Source of the DNA: Symsagittifera roscoffensis
Lineage: Eukaryota; Xenacoelomorpha; Acoela; Convolutidae
Assembly (NCBI RefSeq): GCF_963678635.1
Contig: NC_087070.1
Location: forward strand, 53,048,750-53,108,749
Direction: 5' to 3'
Length of the DNA: 60,000 nucleotides
The position numbers were made by a program, and so were the translations under genes. Position 1 is the first letter of the stretch; each line of letters opens with the position of its first letter. This document shows, piece after piece, positions 1 through 9,864 of this stretch. The notes below the pieces were generated by a model. It did no database searches, was not told where the DNA came from, and was given only the letters and a program-made list of their open reading frames with translations.

Positions 1-1060
1 TTTCTTTATTTGTTGATTTATACTCTAATTCGCTCTCGGTAGCCTCAATGCATTTGAAAAAGCTTGCCTTTTGTTAGTAAGATACTGATATAGATATGCA
101 ACACATTTCAAATCAATTCTTTTCTCAAATCCGATGAATGGTTTACTTTTCCCTAGGGCGGCAGAAAATTTAAATTTTTTTTTCTGAAAAATTTGCGTTT
201 CAAATCCCAGTTCAACTGTTTTTCTAAGGACATCATTAGAGTTAGTTTTTTTTAAAAATTTTTATGTGAAATAGACTCAGAAGCATTTGAAAGATCTAAG
301 AAGCTGCTTGAACAAATTCTTAGAATCTATTTTTTCTCGGATTTTTTCTGTAACTTAAACCAAGGCATCTTCTTTTGATATTATTTTGCGAAATTCAAAC
401 TGTAGTGGAGTCACTATTTGATGTTTGTTCAAACGATCTGTTATTTGAGCCTGAGAAATTTTTTTAAAAAAATGAAAATGCACAATTACGAAAATAGGGC
501 AATAAATTTTTAGATACAACGGGTCATCTTTTTTTAATAAGAGTGTGACATTTGCTTTCTCTACTTCAGATGGAAAAGTTTTCTCATCTATGCAGGCAAT
601 AATAACAAACGTAAATGGATCAAATTTAATGACTGACCGTCAATTAGGTCCGTTTCATCAAGTGTATCAAAAAAATTGTTGCCATTTGTTTCTTGGTCAC
701 GAATGTGTTATTCGATTTGGGTCTTTGCCAAATACACCTACTAGCGTCTCATCATTGGGACAGAGACTTTTAATCCATGGGCAGTAGTGATAGGTTCCAT
801 ATTGTCTTTAACTGCTTTAACTGATTTTTTCATGTAATTTCTGTTATAATCACCCACGAGAATTATCTTGTTAGAAACAGAAAACGCGTTGTCAAAGTTG
901 AGTGTTAATTGTTCTAAAAAATCAATGAATTGCGTTTTGTTTTAGTTTTAACACAAAGTATTTAACATTTTTTTCCTTTATTCGAATTGTTGAAACTCAA
1001 ACCATGATGACTCTTACTTTTCTTTATCAAAAAAAACTTAAGCCTTCTCTTAGTTTCGGA
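1..1060 (-). pseudogene. Decayed LINE (non-LTR retrotransposon) ORF2 fragment
   Basis: Reading the minus strand, 800-950 gives an endonuclease-like stretch (FIDFLEQL, then IILVGDYNRN, the GDxN signature of the exonuclease-endonuclease-phosphatase fold). About 700-750 gives PNRITHS, resembling the PTRIT segment before the catalytic DH of LINE endonucleases. At 350-600 the frame reads FPSEVEKANVTLLLKKDDP, then ITDRLNKHQIVTPLQFEFRK and SKEDALV, matching the start of the reverse-transcriptase domain of jockey/CR1-type LINEs. A shifted frame near 250-300 gives FLDLSNASESISHKNF, the catalytic LDLSKAFD region with its aspartate lost. LKCVAYLYQYLTNKRQ near 60-110 fits the next RT block. Stops, frameshifts and a collapsed endonuclease-RT spacer show it is dead. 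It probably continues left of the window. Family placement is by remembered consensus, not a search. Confidence 0.75.
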
Positions 1061-1074
1061 GCCGATTTCATAAT

Positions 1075-2501
1075 TTCAAATCATCTTTTATTGTTAGCCA
1101 CGTTTCTGAACTTCCTAAAACCGTTTTTTCACGCGTTTCCGAATTAATTTTTTTACCTAGACTTTACCAGACCCTTTACCCTTTACCTTTTATCTAGACC
1201 ATACGATGATTCAACACTAAAATATAAACACTAAAACAGCAAATTGATAATTATTAACATTAGGAAAGTGAAAAACACGGAATCTATCTTTGGTGATCTA
1301 TTTTTTATACAAAGTAATACAACGGTTAAAAATTTAACTTCAAAAAAATTAAACTGTTTTATCTTGTTTTTCCATAGATTGTTTTAGAGGGATTTACACT
1401 AAAAATTAATAGAAACTATTCCTCAAACATAAATTTCACAGATTTTGAAAACAAGTTGCTGTTGGTTGTTTGATTGTGTATTTTCAAATTGGTTCTAAAT
1501 TAGAACTGATTTTCTGATCAAACACTTTTCGGTACTACGAATTCTGAACCTTGCTCAAAAGGGTAGATTTTCAGTTCTTTCGTTATTATCCATTGTGTTG
1601 CTTCCGTACTTGACTTTTGTGTATGCTGGTAATGGTAGAAATTTCCTTTTGATTTTCCATAAATGACAGGTTAATTTCCAACAAAGAAACAAAGAAAAAG
1701 TCATTCAGCCAGAAGGCAAACGCGAATCATCAGAAGGGGTTTACGGTAGTAATAGTATTGAAAGGAGGGTCAGATTACTTTAGAATTTTGAAAAACAAAA
1801 AAAAATGGGTTTGAGATTTAGTATTTCTCATGAATACCAAAATTTTCAAACCCGGGAGTTTAAAGAATTTTGTAGACAGCTTTTTTTGTTTCGTATTAGA
1901 CTGGATTAGTTCCAACATCCTCACTAAGAGTGAGTTAAAAAATAAGTTAGAAAAAATGAGTCATTTGGGTTGATCTCCGCTCATCTTTTTTCAGTTAGTC
2001 TATGAATTTTTTCTTTTGGGAGCCTAAATCTTTCATAAACTTTTTCGTTTTCTCCAATTTTTCTATTTGAAATAAAACCGCCAAAAAAAAACAACCAGAA
2101 AATAAAACTTAGCAATACAGATTGGTTTAAAAGATTCACATTCATTCGCCAGTCTAAATTAAAAAAAACGCGAAAATTTTTTTTTCGAGTAACCTTTTTT
2201 GGGATTTGTTACGTTTTCTTTGTTCCATTTTTGTCTTTGACTTTGTTTTCCAAAATTTTCGATTAATCCGTACTTTTTAAATTTTTCAGGCCGTAAACTT
2301 TTTTTATTTTTTTTCTCCTTCCTTGGTTGACGTCGATAGGTTTTCGATAATTTTTTTGAAATAAACAATGTTTTCCAGGGCGTTTCCATAAATCTCGTTT
2401 TTTAGTTTGTCATTAAATTTTCGAAAGGTTTCGAGGTCGAACATATTGGTGATTAAAAGAAGAAATTAAAATAAAGCATTACAACAACCTTTCAGCATTA
2501 C
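1075..2501. repeat. Diverged monomer flanking the 8.4 kb tandem array
   Basis: This stretch aligns by eye with the longer (about 1.26 kb) sub-monomers inside the tandem array. It has the TTTTCGGTACTA anchor near 1527, the CCGTACTTGACTTTTGTGTA block near 1605 and the GCCAGAAGGCAAA block near 1710. It ends in the same A-rich border (ATTAAAATAAAGC near 2465). It is clearly more diverged than the monomers inside the array, so the monomer family predates the large duplication. The junction into the array at about 2502 is abrupt. Confidence 0.7.
2300..2445 (-). pseudogene. Monomer-borne ORF (FDLETF type), frameshifted copy
   Basis: On the minus strand an ATG at 2443 opens MFDLETFRKF and continues through ENIVYFKKIIENLSTSTKEG. 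The frame is then shifted near 2305 by one base in an A-run, relative to the copy at 7414-7800. Downstream, the same coding sense (KWNKENVTN) continues in another frame to about 2200. The ORF recurs only in the longer sub-monomers. No family recognised; it may be a fossil exon or chance coding in A-rich DNA. Confidence 0.4.
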
Positions 2502-2738
2502 TCTTTCGAATAGACATTTTATGGATAAGTGGGCTAATTGACCCGGCGATTCCCCAGTCAGTTTGAGTTCTAGATTGAGTGTTTCAAGAGTACTGTAAGT
2601 AGGACAGCTCGAGGAGCCCGGAGACATATCGGAGAAGACCTCGGTGCAAAAATCTATCTTGAGTAGTAGAATTGATCGTCCCCTGCTTTCGTACATTTGG
2701 ATTGTCCGAGCGTGGGAGAGTTTGTTTCTGAGTTAGAC

Positions 2739-2882
2739 CTAGTGAATAATTTCGATCAGAGGTTGCCTTGAGCTACTTGGTGGGACAGCTGGCCATTCGA
2801 AGGACAAATAAGATAAGACATCGTTGAGTGCGATAGCACCCAGTAATTCACTTGAGACGACCTTGTCCTGGACTTCGTTCAT
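2739..2882 (-). other. Short unexplained ORF in unit head (47 codons)
   Basis: An ATG at 2882 opens MNEVQDKVVSSELLGAIAL and runs to a TAG at 2741-2739. A second ATG-led frame (MYESRGRS, start 2696) lies just downstream. In copies 2 and 3 that second frame runs on through about 120 and 94 codons (10767-11129 and 19238-19522), because the unit tail precedes it there. No known domain is recognised. Amino-acid usage is plausible, but the frame is short and coding status is unproven. Confidence 0.25.
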
Positions 2883-3242
2883 TTGGATCGCTTCAAATGA
2901 GAAAAGTCTTTTTCGTTATGATTAAGTGCTGGTCTTAATTTACAAGACCCGTCACTGCTGTTTTTTTAAAGTAATTGATTTTGAATCTGGCCGAGTTTTA
3001 GTAACTCTACAGCGGTAATTTGTTATTGATAATAGAAAATGCTGTCACCAAAGGGGTGCGTTGTGTTACGAATTATAGTGGGTCAAATTGTAGTGTGCCA
3101 TAATTTTTTCTTTTTTGTGTATATTTTATACAGAGAGGTAAATTTTGCTTCACAAACACTTGCAGGAATACGACCAAAAAACAGCTCTATTGCGTGAAAT
3201 AAGAAAAAATAAAATAAGGCTCGAATTAGCAAAAACTCGGCC

Positions 3243-3321
3243 ACTTGTAGGATTGGAATCTGCAACCTACTGCAATCAAGAGATTTTGAGTCTGACGCAC
3301 TATCCACTCAGCCACGCAAGT
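3243..3321 (-). tRNA. tRNA-Leu-like sequence (tRNA pseudogene or SINE head), copy 1
   Basis: On the minus strand the sequence has a perfect A-box-like TGGCTGAGTGG and an anticodon-loop-like CTCAAAA flanked by AGA/TCT (anticodon CAA, leucine). A variable-arm-like stretch follows, then GTAGG...CCTAC arms around a B-box-like region, and closing ACTTG/CAAGT ends. The length of 79 nt suits a class II tRNA. The T loop is too long and the B box is imperfect (GGTTGCAGATTCC), so I read it as a degenerate tRNA or tRNA-derived SINE promoter, not a functional tRNA. Confidence 0.45.
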
Positions 3322-3487
3322 TTAACAACCGACAAACACTAGTCACGAATAAAGCAGCTACATATGCCAAAAAATTGCCACTGCCTTCAGCAAAAGTAGC
3401 ACCAATTACAAGTAGACTCAGTTTTGCAAGTAATATTTTGAAATACAACAAACTGAAGGCATTTACAAGAACTTTGCATGTAATAAA

Positions 3488-3529
3488 TTATCAACTCAAA
3501 CACCTTAAGTAAGGTTTTTGAGTTGATAA
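3488..3529. repeat. 42-bp palindrome
   Basis: TTATCAACTCAAACACCTTA is followed by AG and then TAAGGTTTTTGAGTTGATAA. The arms are about 20 bp, with one mismatch, around a near-zero loop centred on CTTAAG. It is repeated exactly at 11921-11962 and 20382-20423. It could form a hairpin or cruciform. It may be a terminal or subterminal inverted repeat of an older DNA element, but no transposase is nearby. Confidence 0.8.
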
Positions 3530-6500
3530 ACGTGCAGTTTTGTTATAACAGTCCAGAAATGTTCCACTCAAAACACTTTTTATCTAAAGCATTTTTTTTC
3601 TAAACAAAAATTTTTCTGTGAAGGGTGATGATTGTGGAATAATTAATTTTATAAGCGGTTTAAGCACAATCAAGATTGGAAGCAGCGCAAATTCAGCTTC
3701 ACTCAATTTTCGAAAGCAAATCTATTCGCAGCGGTTTGATGATTTTTCAAACAAACACTTTTCGGTACTATGAATGCTGAATCTTGCTCAAAAAGGTAGT
3801 TTTTTTTAGTTACTTTGTTTTTGTCAATTATTTTGTTTCCGTACTTGACTTTTGTGTATGCTGGTCATGGTAGAAAATTAGGTTTGATTTTCCAAAAATA
3901 ACCGGTTAATTTCCAATCAAGAAACAAAGAAAAAACCATTCCGCCAAAAGCCAGTTTCGAGTCATCCGAAGTGGTTAACGGGAGAAATAGTATTGAAAGG
4001 ATTACCCTAGAATTTTGAAAAATTAGAAAATTCGGTTGGAGATTTAGTATTTCTCAAGAATAGTAAAAATTTAAACCCGGGAGTTTGAAGTTGTTACCTC
4101 TCGAAGATAGTGAAAACGGAGGCTTGGTGTCAAAAAGCTCATTTAAAGGCTCTATTTTCTACTGTATTGCTCCGAATGGTTGAATAATTCCATGGGTTAT
4201 TCAATACCGAGCAGGAGTAGTTCAAGGAGAGGAAAAACTTAACCTGTCTTTGATGAAAACGACATGAAAATATCACTAAAAAATGGTAATTTAGGGTTTT
4301 GAGACCCCTTTTCTTTTCTAATCAAAAATTTCGGGGAACCCAATTTTAACTATGGTAGCATTTACATGCAAGTCAGAGCTAAATAAGATTTGTTCGGCTG
4401 ATGGCCAAGAAGCCGTAACACGTTCGTTGATCCCTGAAAATACCAAAAAATAACTGGACCAAAAATCAACTGGAAAATGTCAAATCATGTTTTTTTGTGA
4501 GCCATGTTCCCGAAGTTCCTAAAATCGTAATTTTACCCATTTTCCGAGCAACACTTTTTAGCTGCATGTATTTTCTAATTGAACTTGAAAAATCAAATGA
4601 AGAAGTCTTAGATTTTTTTTCTTCTGGGAACAAATTTTGTAGACAGCTTCTATTGTTTCGTATTAGCCTGGATTAGTGATTGTGTATTTTCAAACTGGTT
4701 CCAAATTAGAACTGATTTTCTGAACAAACACTTTTCGGTACTATGAATTCTGAACCTTGCTCAAAAGTGTAGATTTTTAATTCTTTCGTTATTCTCAATT
4801 GTGTTGTTTCCCTACTTGATTTTTGTGTATGCTGGTCATGGTAGAAAGTTCTGTTTGATTTTCCATAAATAACCGGTTAACTTCCAATCAAGAAACAAAG
4901 AAAAAGCCATCCCGCCAGAAGGCAATTTCGAGTCATCCGAAGTGGTTAACGGGAGAAATAGTATTGAAAGGATTACCCTAGAATTTTGAAAAATTAGAAA
5001 ATTCGGTTGGAGGTTTACTATTTCTCAAGAATAGTAAAAGTTTAAACGCGGGAGTTTGAAGTTGTTATCTCTCGAAGATAGTGAAAACGGAGGCTTGGTG
5101 TCAAAAAGCTCATTTAAAGGCTCTATTTTCTACTGTATTGCCCCGAATTGTTGAATAATTCCGTGGGTTATTCAATACCGAGCAGGAGTAGTTCAGGGAG
5201 AGAAAAAACTCAACCTGTCTTTGTCGAAAACGACATGAAAATATCACTAAAAAACGGTAATTTAGGGTTTTGAGGCCCCTTTTCTTTTCTAATCAAAAAT
5301 TTCGGGGAACCCAATTTTAACTATGGTAGCATTTACATGCAAGTCAGAAGCTAAACAAGATTTGTTTGATTGATGGTAAAGAAGCCGTAACACGTTCGTT
5401 AATCTCTAAAAAGACCAAAAAAATAACTGGACCAAAAATCAACTGGAAAATGTCAAATCATGTTTTTTTGTGAGCCATGTTCCCGAAGTTCCTAAAATCG
5501 TAATTTTACCCATTTTCCGAGCAACACTTTTTAGCTGCATGTATTTTCTAATTGAACTTGAAAAATCAAATGCAGAAGTTTTAGATTTTTTTCTTCTGGG
5601 AACAAATTTTGTAGACAGCTTTTATTGTTTCGTATTAGCCTGGATTAGTGATTGTGTATTTTCAAACTGGTTCCAAATTAGAACTGATTTTCTGAACAAA
5701 CACTTTTCGGTACTATGAATTCTGAACCTTGCTCAAAAGTGTAGATTTTTAGTTCTTTCGTTACTATCAATTGTGTTGTTTCCGTACTTGACTTTTGTGT
5801 ATGCTGGTCATGGTAGAAAAATCTGTTTGATTTTCCATAAACAACCGGTTAACTTCCAATCAAGAAACAAAGAAAAAGCCATTCCGCCAGAAGGCAAATA
5901 CGAATCATCCGAAGTGGTTAACGGGAGAAATAGTATTGAAAGGAGGCTCAGATTACCCTAGAATTTTGAAAAATGAGAAAATTTGGTTGGAGGTTTAGTA
6001 TTTCTCAAGAATAGTGAAAATTTAAACCCGGGAATTTGAAGACGTTATCTCTCGAAGATAATGAAAACGGAGACTTTGTGTCAAAAAGCTCATTTAACGG
6101 CTCTATTTTCTACTGTATTGCTCCAAACTGTTAAATAGCTCCGTGGGTTATTCAATTCCGAGCAGGAGTAGTACAGGGAAAGGAAAAACTCAACCTGTCT
6201 TCGATGAAAACGACATGAAAAAATCACTAAAAAACGGTAACTTAGGGTTTTAGGACTGGTGTTTTTGTCTGATGGGATAAATTGATATTTTCTGGTATTT
6301 GTTACGTTTTCTTTGTTCCATTTCTTTTTGCTTTTGTCATTGTTTTCCAAAATGTTTGATTTACCCGCATTTTTTAAATTTTCCAGGTCGAAAACTTTGT
6401 TATTTTTTTCTCCTTCCTTGGTTGACGTCGATAGGATTTCGATAACTTTCTGAAAATAAACAATGTTTCCCAGGGCGTTTTAATAAATATCGTTTTTCAG

Positions 6501-7413
6501 AGTGTCATTTAAAATTCGAAAGGTTTCAAGGTCAAACACATTGGTGATTTAAAAAAGAAATTAAAATAAAGCATTACAACAATCGACTGTTCACTAGAAA
6601 ATTAAAATGCTTTTACCCTCGAAATTACAAATTCAGACAAGACAATGATTCACAACTAAAAAATGAACACTAAAATAGCAAAACATGAGTTCATAACATT
6701 AAGAAAGTGAAAAATACGCATTTTTCTTTGGTTAATTTTTGTTTTTACAAAATAATACAACGGTTAGAAGTTTAACTTCAAAAAAATTTAGACTGTTTCG
6801 ATATTGTTTTTCCATCAATTGCCATAGAAGGATCTTCACTTAATATAAATAGAAAAAATTCCCCGCAATTAATTTCTACAGATTTAAAAAATAAGCTGCT
6901 AATGGTTGTTTGATTGTGTATTTTCAAATTGGTTCCAAATTAGAACTGATTTTTTGAACAAACACTTTTCGGTACTATGAATTCTGAACCTTGCTCATGA
7001 GAGTAGATTTTTAGTTCTTTCGTTATTATCAATTGTGTTGTTTCCGTACTTGACTTTTGTGTATGCTGGTCATGGTAGAAAGTTCTGTTTGATTTTCCAT
7101 AAATAACCGGTTAATTTTCAATCAAGAAATCAAGAAAAAGCCATTCCGCCAGAAGGCAAATTCGAATCATCCGAAGTGGTTAACGTGTGAAATAGTATTG
7201 AAAGGAGGGTCAGACTATCCTAGAATTTTGAAAAATTAGAAAATTCGTTTGGAGATTTAGTATTTCTCAAGAATAGTAAAAATTTAAACCCGGGAGTTTG
7301 AAGACGTTATCTCTCGAAGATAATGAAAAAGGAGGCTTGGTGTCAAAAAGCTCATTTGAAGGCTCTATTTTCTACGGTATTGCCCCGAACTGTTGAATAC
7401 TTCCGTAGGTTAT

Positions 7414-7800
7414 TCAATTCCGAGCAGGAGTAGTACAGGGAGAGGAAAATTTCAACCTGTCTTCGATGAAAACTACATAAAATATCACTAAAAAACGGTA
7501 ATTTAGGTTTTTAAGAATGGTGTTTTTGTCTGGTGGGATAAATTGATATTGTCTGGTATTTGTTACGTTTTCTTTGTTCCATTTCTTTTTGCTTTTGACT
7601 ATGTTTTCCAAAGTTTTTGATTTACCCGCATTTTTTAAATTTTCCACGTCGAAAACTTTTTTTATTTTTTCTCCTTCCTTGGTTGACGTCGATAGGATTT
7701 CGATAATTTTCTTAAAATGAACAATGTTTCCCAGGGCGTTTTCATAAATCACATTTTTCAGTGTGTCCTTTAAAATTCGAAAGGTTTCGAGGTCAAACAC
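7414..7800 (-). CDS. Hypothetical ORF in longer sub-monomer, unit 1
   Basis: 128 codons from a GTG; no ATG is available at this point. The N-terminal 70 residues (FDLETFRILKDTLKNV, then IVHFKKIIEILSTSTKEGEK) have helix-like, Lys/Glu-rich composition. The sister copies at 2300-2445 and 6360-6550 are frameshifted or interrupted by TAA. In unit 2 an 8-bp deletion moves the C-terminus into another frame (146 codons, 15786-16226). No domain is recognised. The C-terminal third is shared with the shorter monomers and looks like chance coding. Treat it as an unproven ORF. Confidence 0.25.
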   Translation of the reverse strand: MFDLETFRILKDTLKNVIYENALGNIVHFKKIIEILSTSTKEGEKIKKVFDVENLKNAGKSKTLENIVKSKKKWNKENVTNTRQYQFIPPDKNTILKNLNYRFLVIFYVVFIEDRLKFSSPCTTPARN

Positions 7801-8528
7801 ATTGGTGATTAAAGAAAGAAATTAAAATAAAGCCTTACAACAACCGACTGTTCACAAAAAACTTTTTAATGCTTTTAACCTAGAAGTTACAAATCTAGAT
7901 CATACAGTGATTCACAACTAAAAAATGAACACTAAAGTAGCAAAACGTGAGTTATTAACATTAAGAAAGTGAAAAATACGCATTTTTCTTTGGTTAATTA
8001 TTGTTTTACAAAATAATACAATGGTTATAAGTTTAATTTCAAACAAATTTAGACTGTTTCGATATTGTTTTTCCATCCATCACCATAGAAGGATCTTCAC
8101 TTAATATAAATAGAAAATATTCCCTACAATTAAATTCTACAGTTTTAAAAAATATGCTGCTAATGGTTGTTTGATTGTATATTTTCATTTTGGTTCCAAA
8201 TTAGATCTGAACCAACGCTTTTGGTATTATGAATGCTGAACTTTGGTCAAAAGTGTAGATGTTCAGTTCTTTCATAATTATTATTTGTGTTGTTTCCGTA
8301 CATGTTTTTTGTGTAAGCTGGTATTAGAAGAAGATTATGTTTGATTTTCCTTAAAGGCAGATCATTTTCCAATCAAGAAACCAGAAAGAAGTCAATCCGC
8401 CAGAAGGAAAATGCTAATCTTCTGAAGTGGTTAGCGGGATAACTAGTTTTAGGAGGAGGGTCAGAGTACTCTAAATTTTTGAAAAATGAAAATTCGGTTT
8501 GAGATTTAATATTTTTCAGAAATACTAA

Positions 8529-8692
8529 AAAAATTTTTTGTAATTTATAAAAAATCAGATACGACCGCCGAATAATTACGATCGACAAATAACGCGCGAC
8601 GAAAAACGCTCTAGGTTTGTGCGGTAAAAGAGTTATTTGCCAAATTATGTTGGAGCCGGAGATTCGATGGATAATTCGGGACACATCCCAAT
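8529..8692. repeat. About 165-bp insertion within the fifth sub-monomer
   Basis: The monomer block that normally reads 'aatactaaaaa...aaacccggga' is split here by about 165 bp containing ACGATCGACAAATAACGCGCG. The same insertion is present at about 16955-17118 in unit 2, so it predates the unit duplication. No target duplication or terminal repeat was clear by eye. Confidence 0.5.
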
Positions 8693-9454
8693 TCTCAGAA
8701 CCCGGGAATTTAAGGATGTTATCTCTCGAGATAGTGAATTGGGTGTCAAAAAACTCAATCTAAGGCTCTTTTGTCTCCTGTATTGCCCGAACTGTTGAAT
8801 ACTTCCGTGGGTTATTCGTTTCAGAGCACGAGTAGTCCAGGGAGAGGAAAAAGTTAAACTGTCTCCAATGAAAACGACATATAAATAACATTAAAAAAAT
8901 GGAAATTTGAGGTTTTAAGCCCCATTTTGAGTTCTAGCTAAGTAGTCAGGGGATCCGAAATCTAGCTATGGTAGCATTTATATGTAAGTCGGAAGCTAAG
9001 TGAAATTGGTTCGGTTGATGTCCAGAAATTCGTAACACGTTCGTTGATCCCAGAAAAGACCAAAAATCAACTGGTATAAATATCAACTGGAAAAACCCCT
9101 ACAACTGGAAGTATCTGAGACCAGCGATTCATCAAAATTGTTTTCTTCTTTTTTCTCAGAGCTATGTAATTTCTGGTTGAATCTTAAACAAACATTTTTA
9201 TGGCGCTTTTTGGTGGGTCTCTTTGAGGCATGAGCATCATTATCAGCGAAAATTTTAACGACGAACCTTCCACTCCAAGCAGATGCACAAGATAAAATTT
9301 TTTTTTCTCTGTATCGGTCTAACCGAAAAATTTGGACTCTCCGGCTGGCTTGGCTTAGCTATTTGAGTTATTTAAAACGGAATTCCGGGGGCCAGAGTGT
9401 TAAATGAGAAATCGAAAGCCCGGTGAACACAAGTTTTGCTTAGTTTTGTCTTAT

Positions 9455-9495
9455 GGTTTAATTTTAAACCCAGAGCCTTGAGAGAAGGCTCTGGG
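9455..9495. repeat. Perfect hairpin (11-bp stem) with adjacent 7-bp palindrome
   Basis: CCCAGAGCCTT at 9469-9479, loop GAGAG, then AAGGCTCTGGG at 9485-9495. Immediately upstream, GGTTTAA-TT-TTAAACC makes a second perfect stem at 9455-9470. The stems share two bases, so they could exclude one another. It is repeated in unit 2 at 17881-17921. Confidence 0.8.
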
Positions 9496-9564
9496 ACCAA
9501 AATTGAATAACAGGAGGAAAAAATAAGCAAAAATTGTGTATATCTACAAAAAAAACAATTACTT

Positions 9565-9864
9565 TTAAAAGCAGAAAAAATTCAAAAAAAACGACCCAAA
9601 ACAGTAAAAAGTGTAATATGACTGTTTTATTTTTTGCTTCCTGAGAAGATGCGATTTGGCTTTCCTAATTGTTGTTGTTTCAGAGTGATTTTGAAATCTG
9701 TCGTTTCTTTTTGATAAATCAGTAGCCTTGGTTGTTTGCTGAGAACCCTCTATGTTTGAGCTTTTAAGCACGTTAATGATAGATATGCCGGTGACCGGAG
9801 GATAGTGAGGTAAAACGACAGACTTGCACCAAAAGCAACAGGGACTATCACCATCAGAATGCAC
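9565..9864 (-). CDS. Hypothetical ORF in unit tail, unit 1
   Basis: 99 codons (MHSDGDSPCCFWCKSVV...); a 133-codon counterpart lies at 17890-18291 in unit 2, where one extra A changes the C-terminal frame. Residues 9-13 contain CCFWC. No domain is recognised. Because the two units are nearly identical, conservation between them says nothing about selection. Possibly a remnant of an older mobile element; low confidence that it is translated. Confidence 0.2.
   Translation of the reverse strand: MHSDGDSPCCFWCKSVVLPHYPPVTGISIINVLKSSNIEGSQQTTKATDLSKRNDRFQNHSETTTIRKAKSHLLRKQKIKQSYYTFYCFGSFFLNFFCF

Larger units (their letters stand above)
3747..8980. repeat. Sub-monomer ladder in unit 1 (0.97 kb and 1.26 kb types)
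   Basis: Anchor TTTTCGGTACTATGAATT (or a variant) occurs near 3757, 4729, 5702, 6965 and 8217. The intervals of about 972, 973, 1263 and 1255 bp define two monomer types. The shorter type ends with a GAGCCATGTTCCCGAAGTTC block. The longer type replaces that end with the GTTACGTTTTCTTTGTTCC block carrying the FDLETF ORF. Shared blocks include CCGTACTTGACTTTTGTGTA, CCGAAGTGGTTAACG and GAGCAGGAGTAGT. The fifth monomer is the most diverged and has an insertion. Confidence 0.85.

Noticed and set aside
545-787. 80-codon plus-strand frame
   Set aside because: It is antisense to the LINE endonuclease/RT remnant and begins with GTG; no domain.
8373-8684. 103-codon minus-strand frame present in both tandem units
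   Set aside because: It spans monomer sequence plus the 165-bp insertion and has no domain; its presence in both units only reflects recent duplication.
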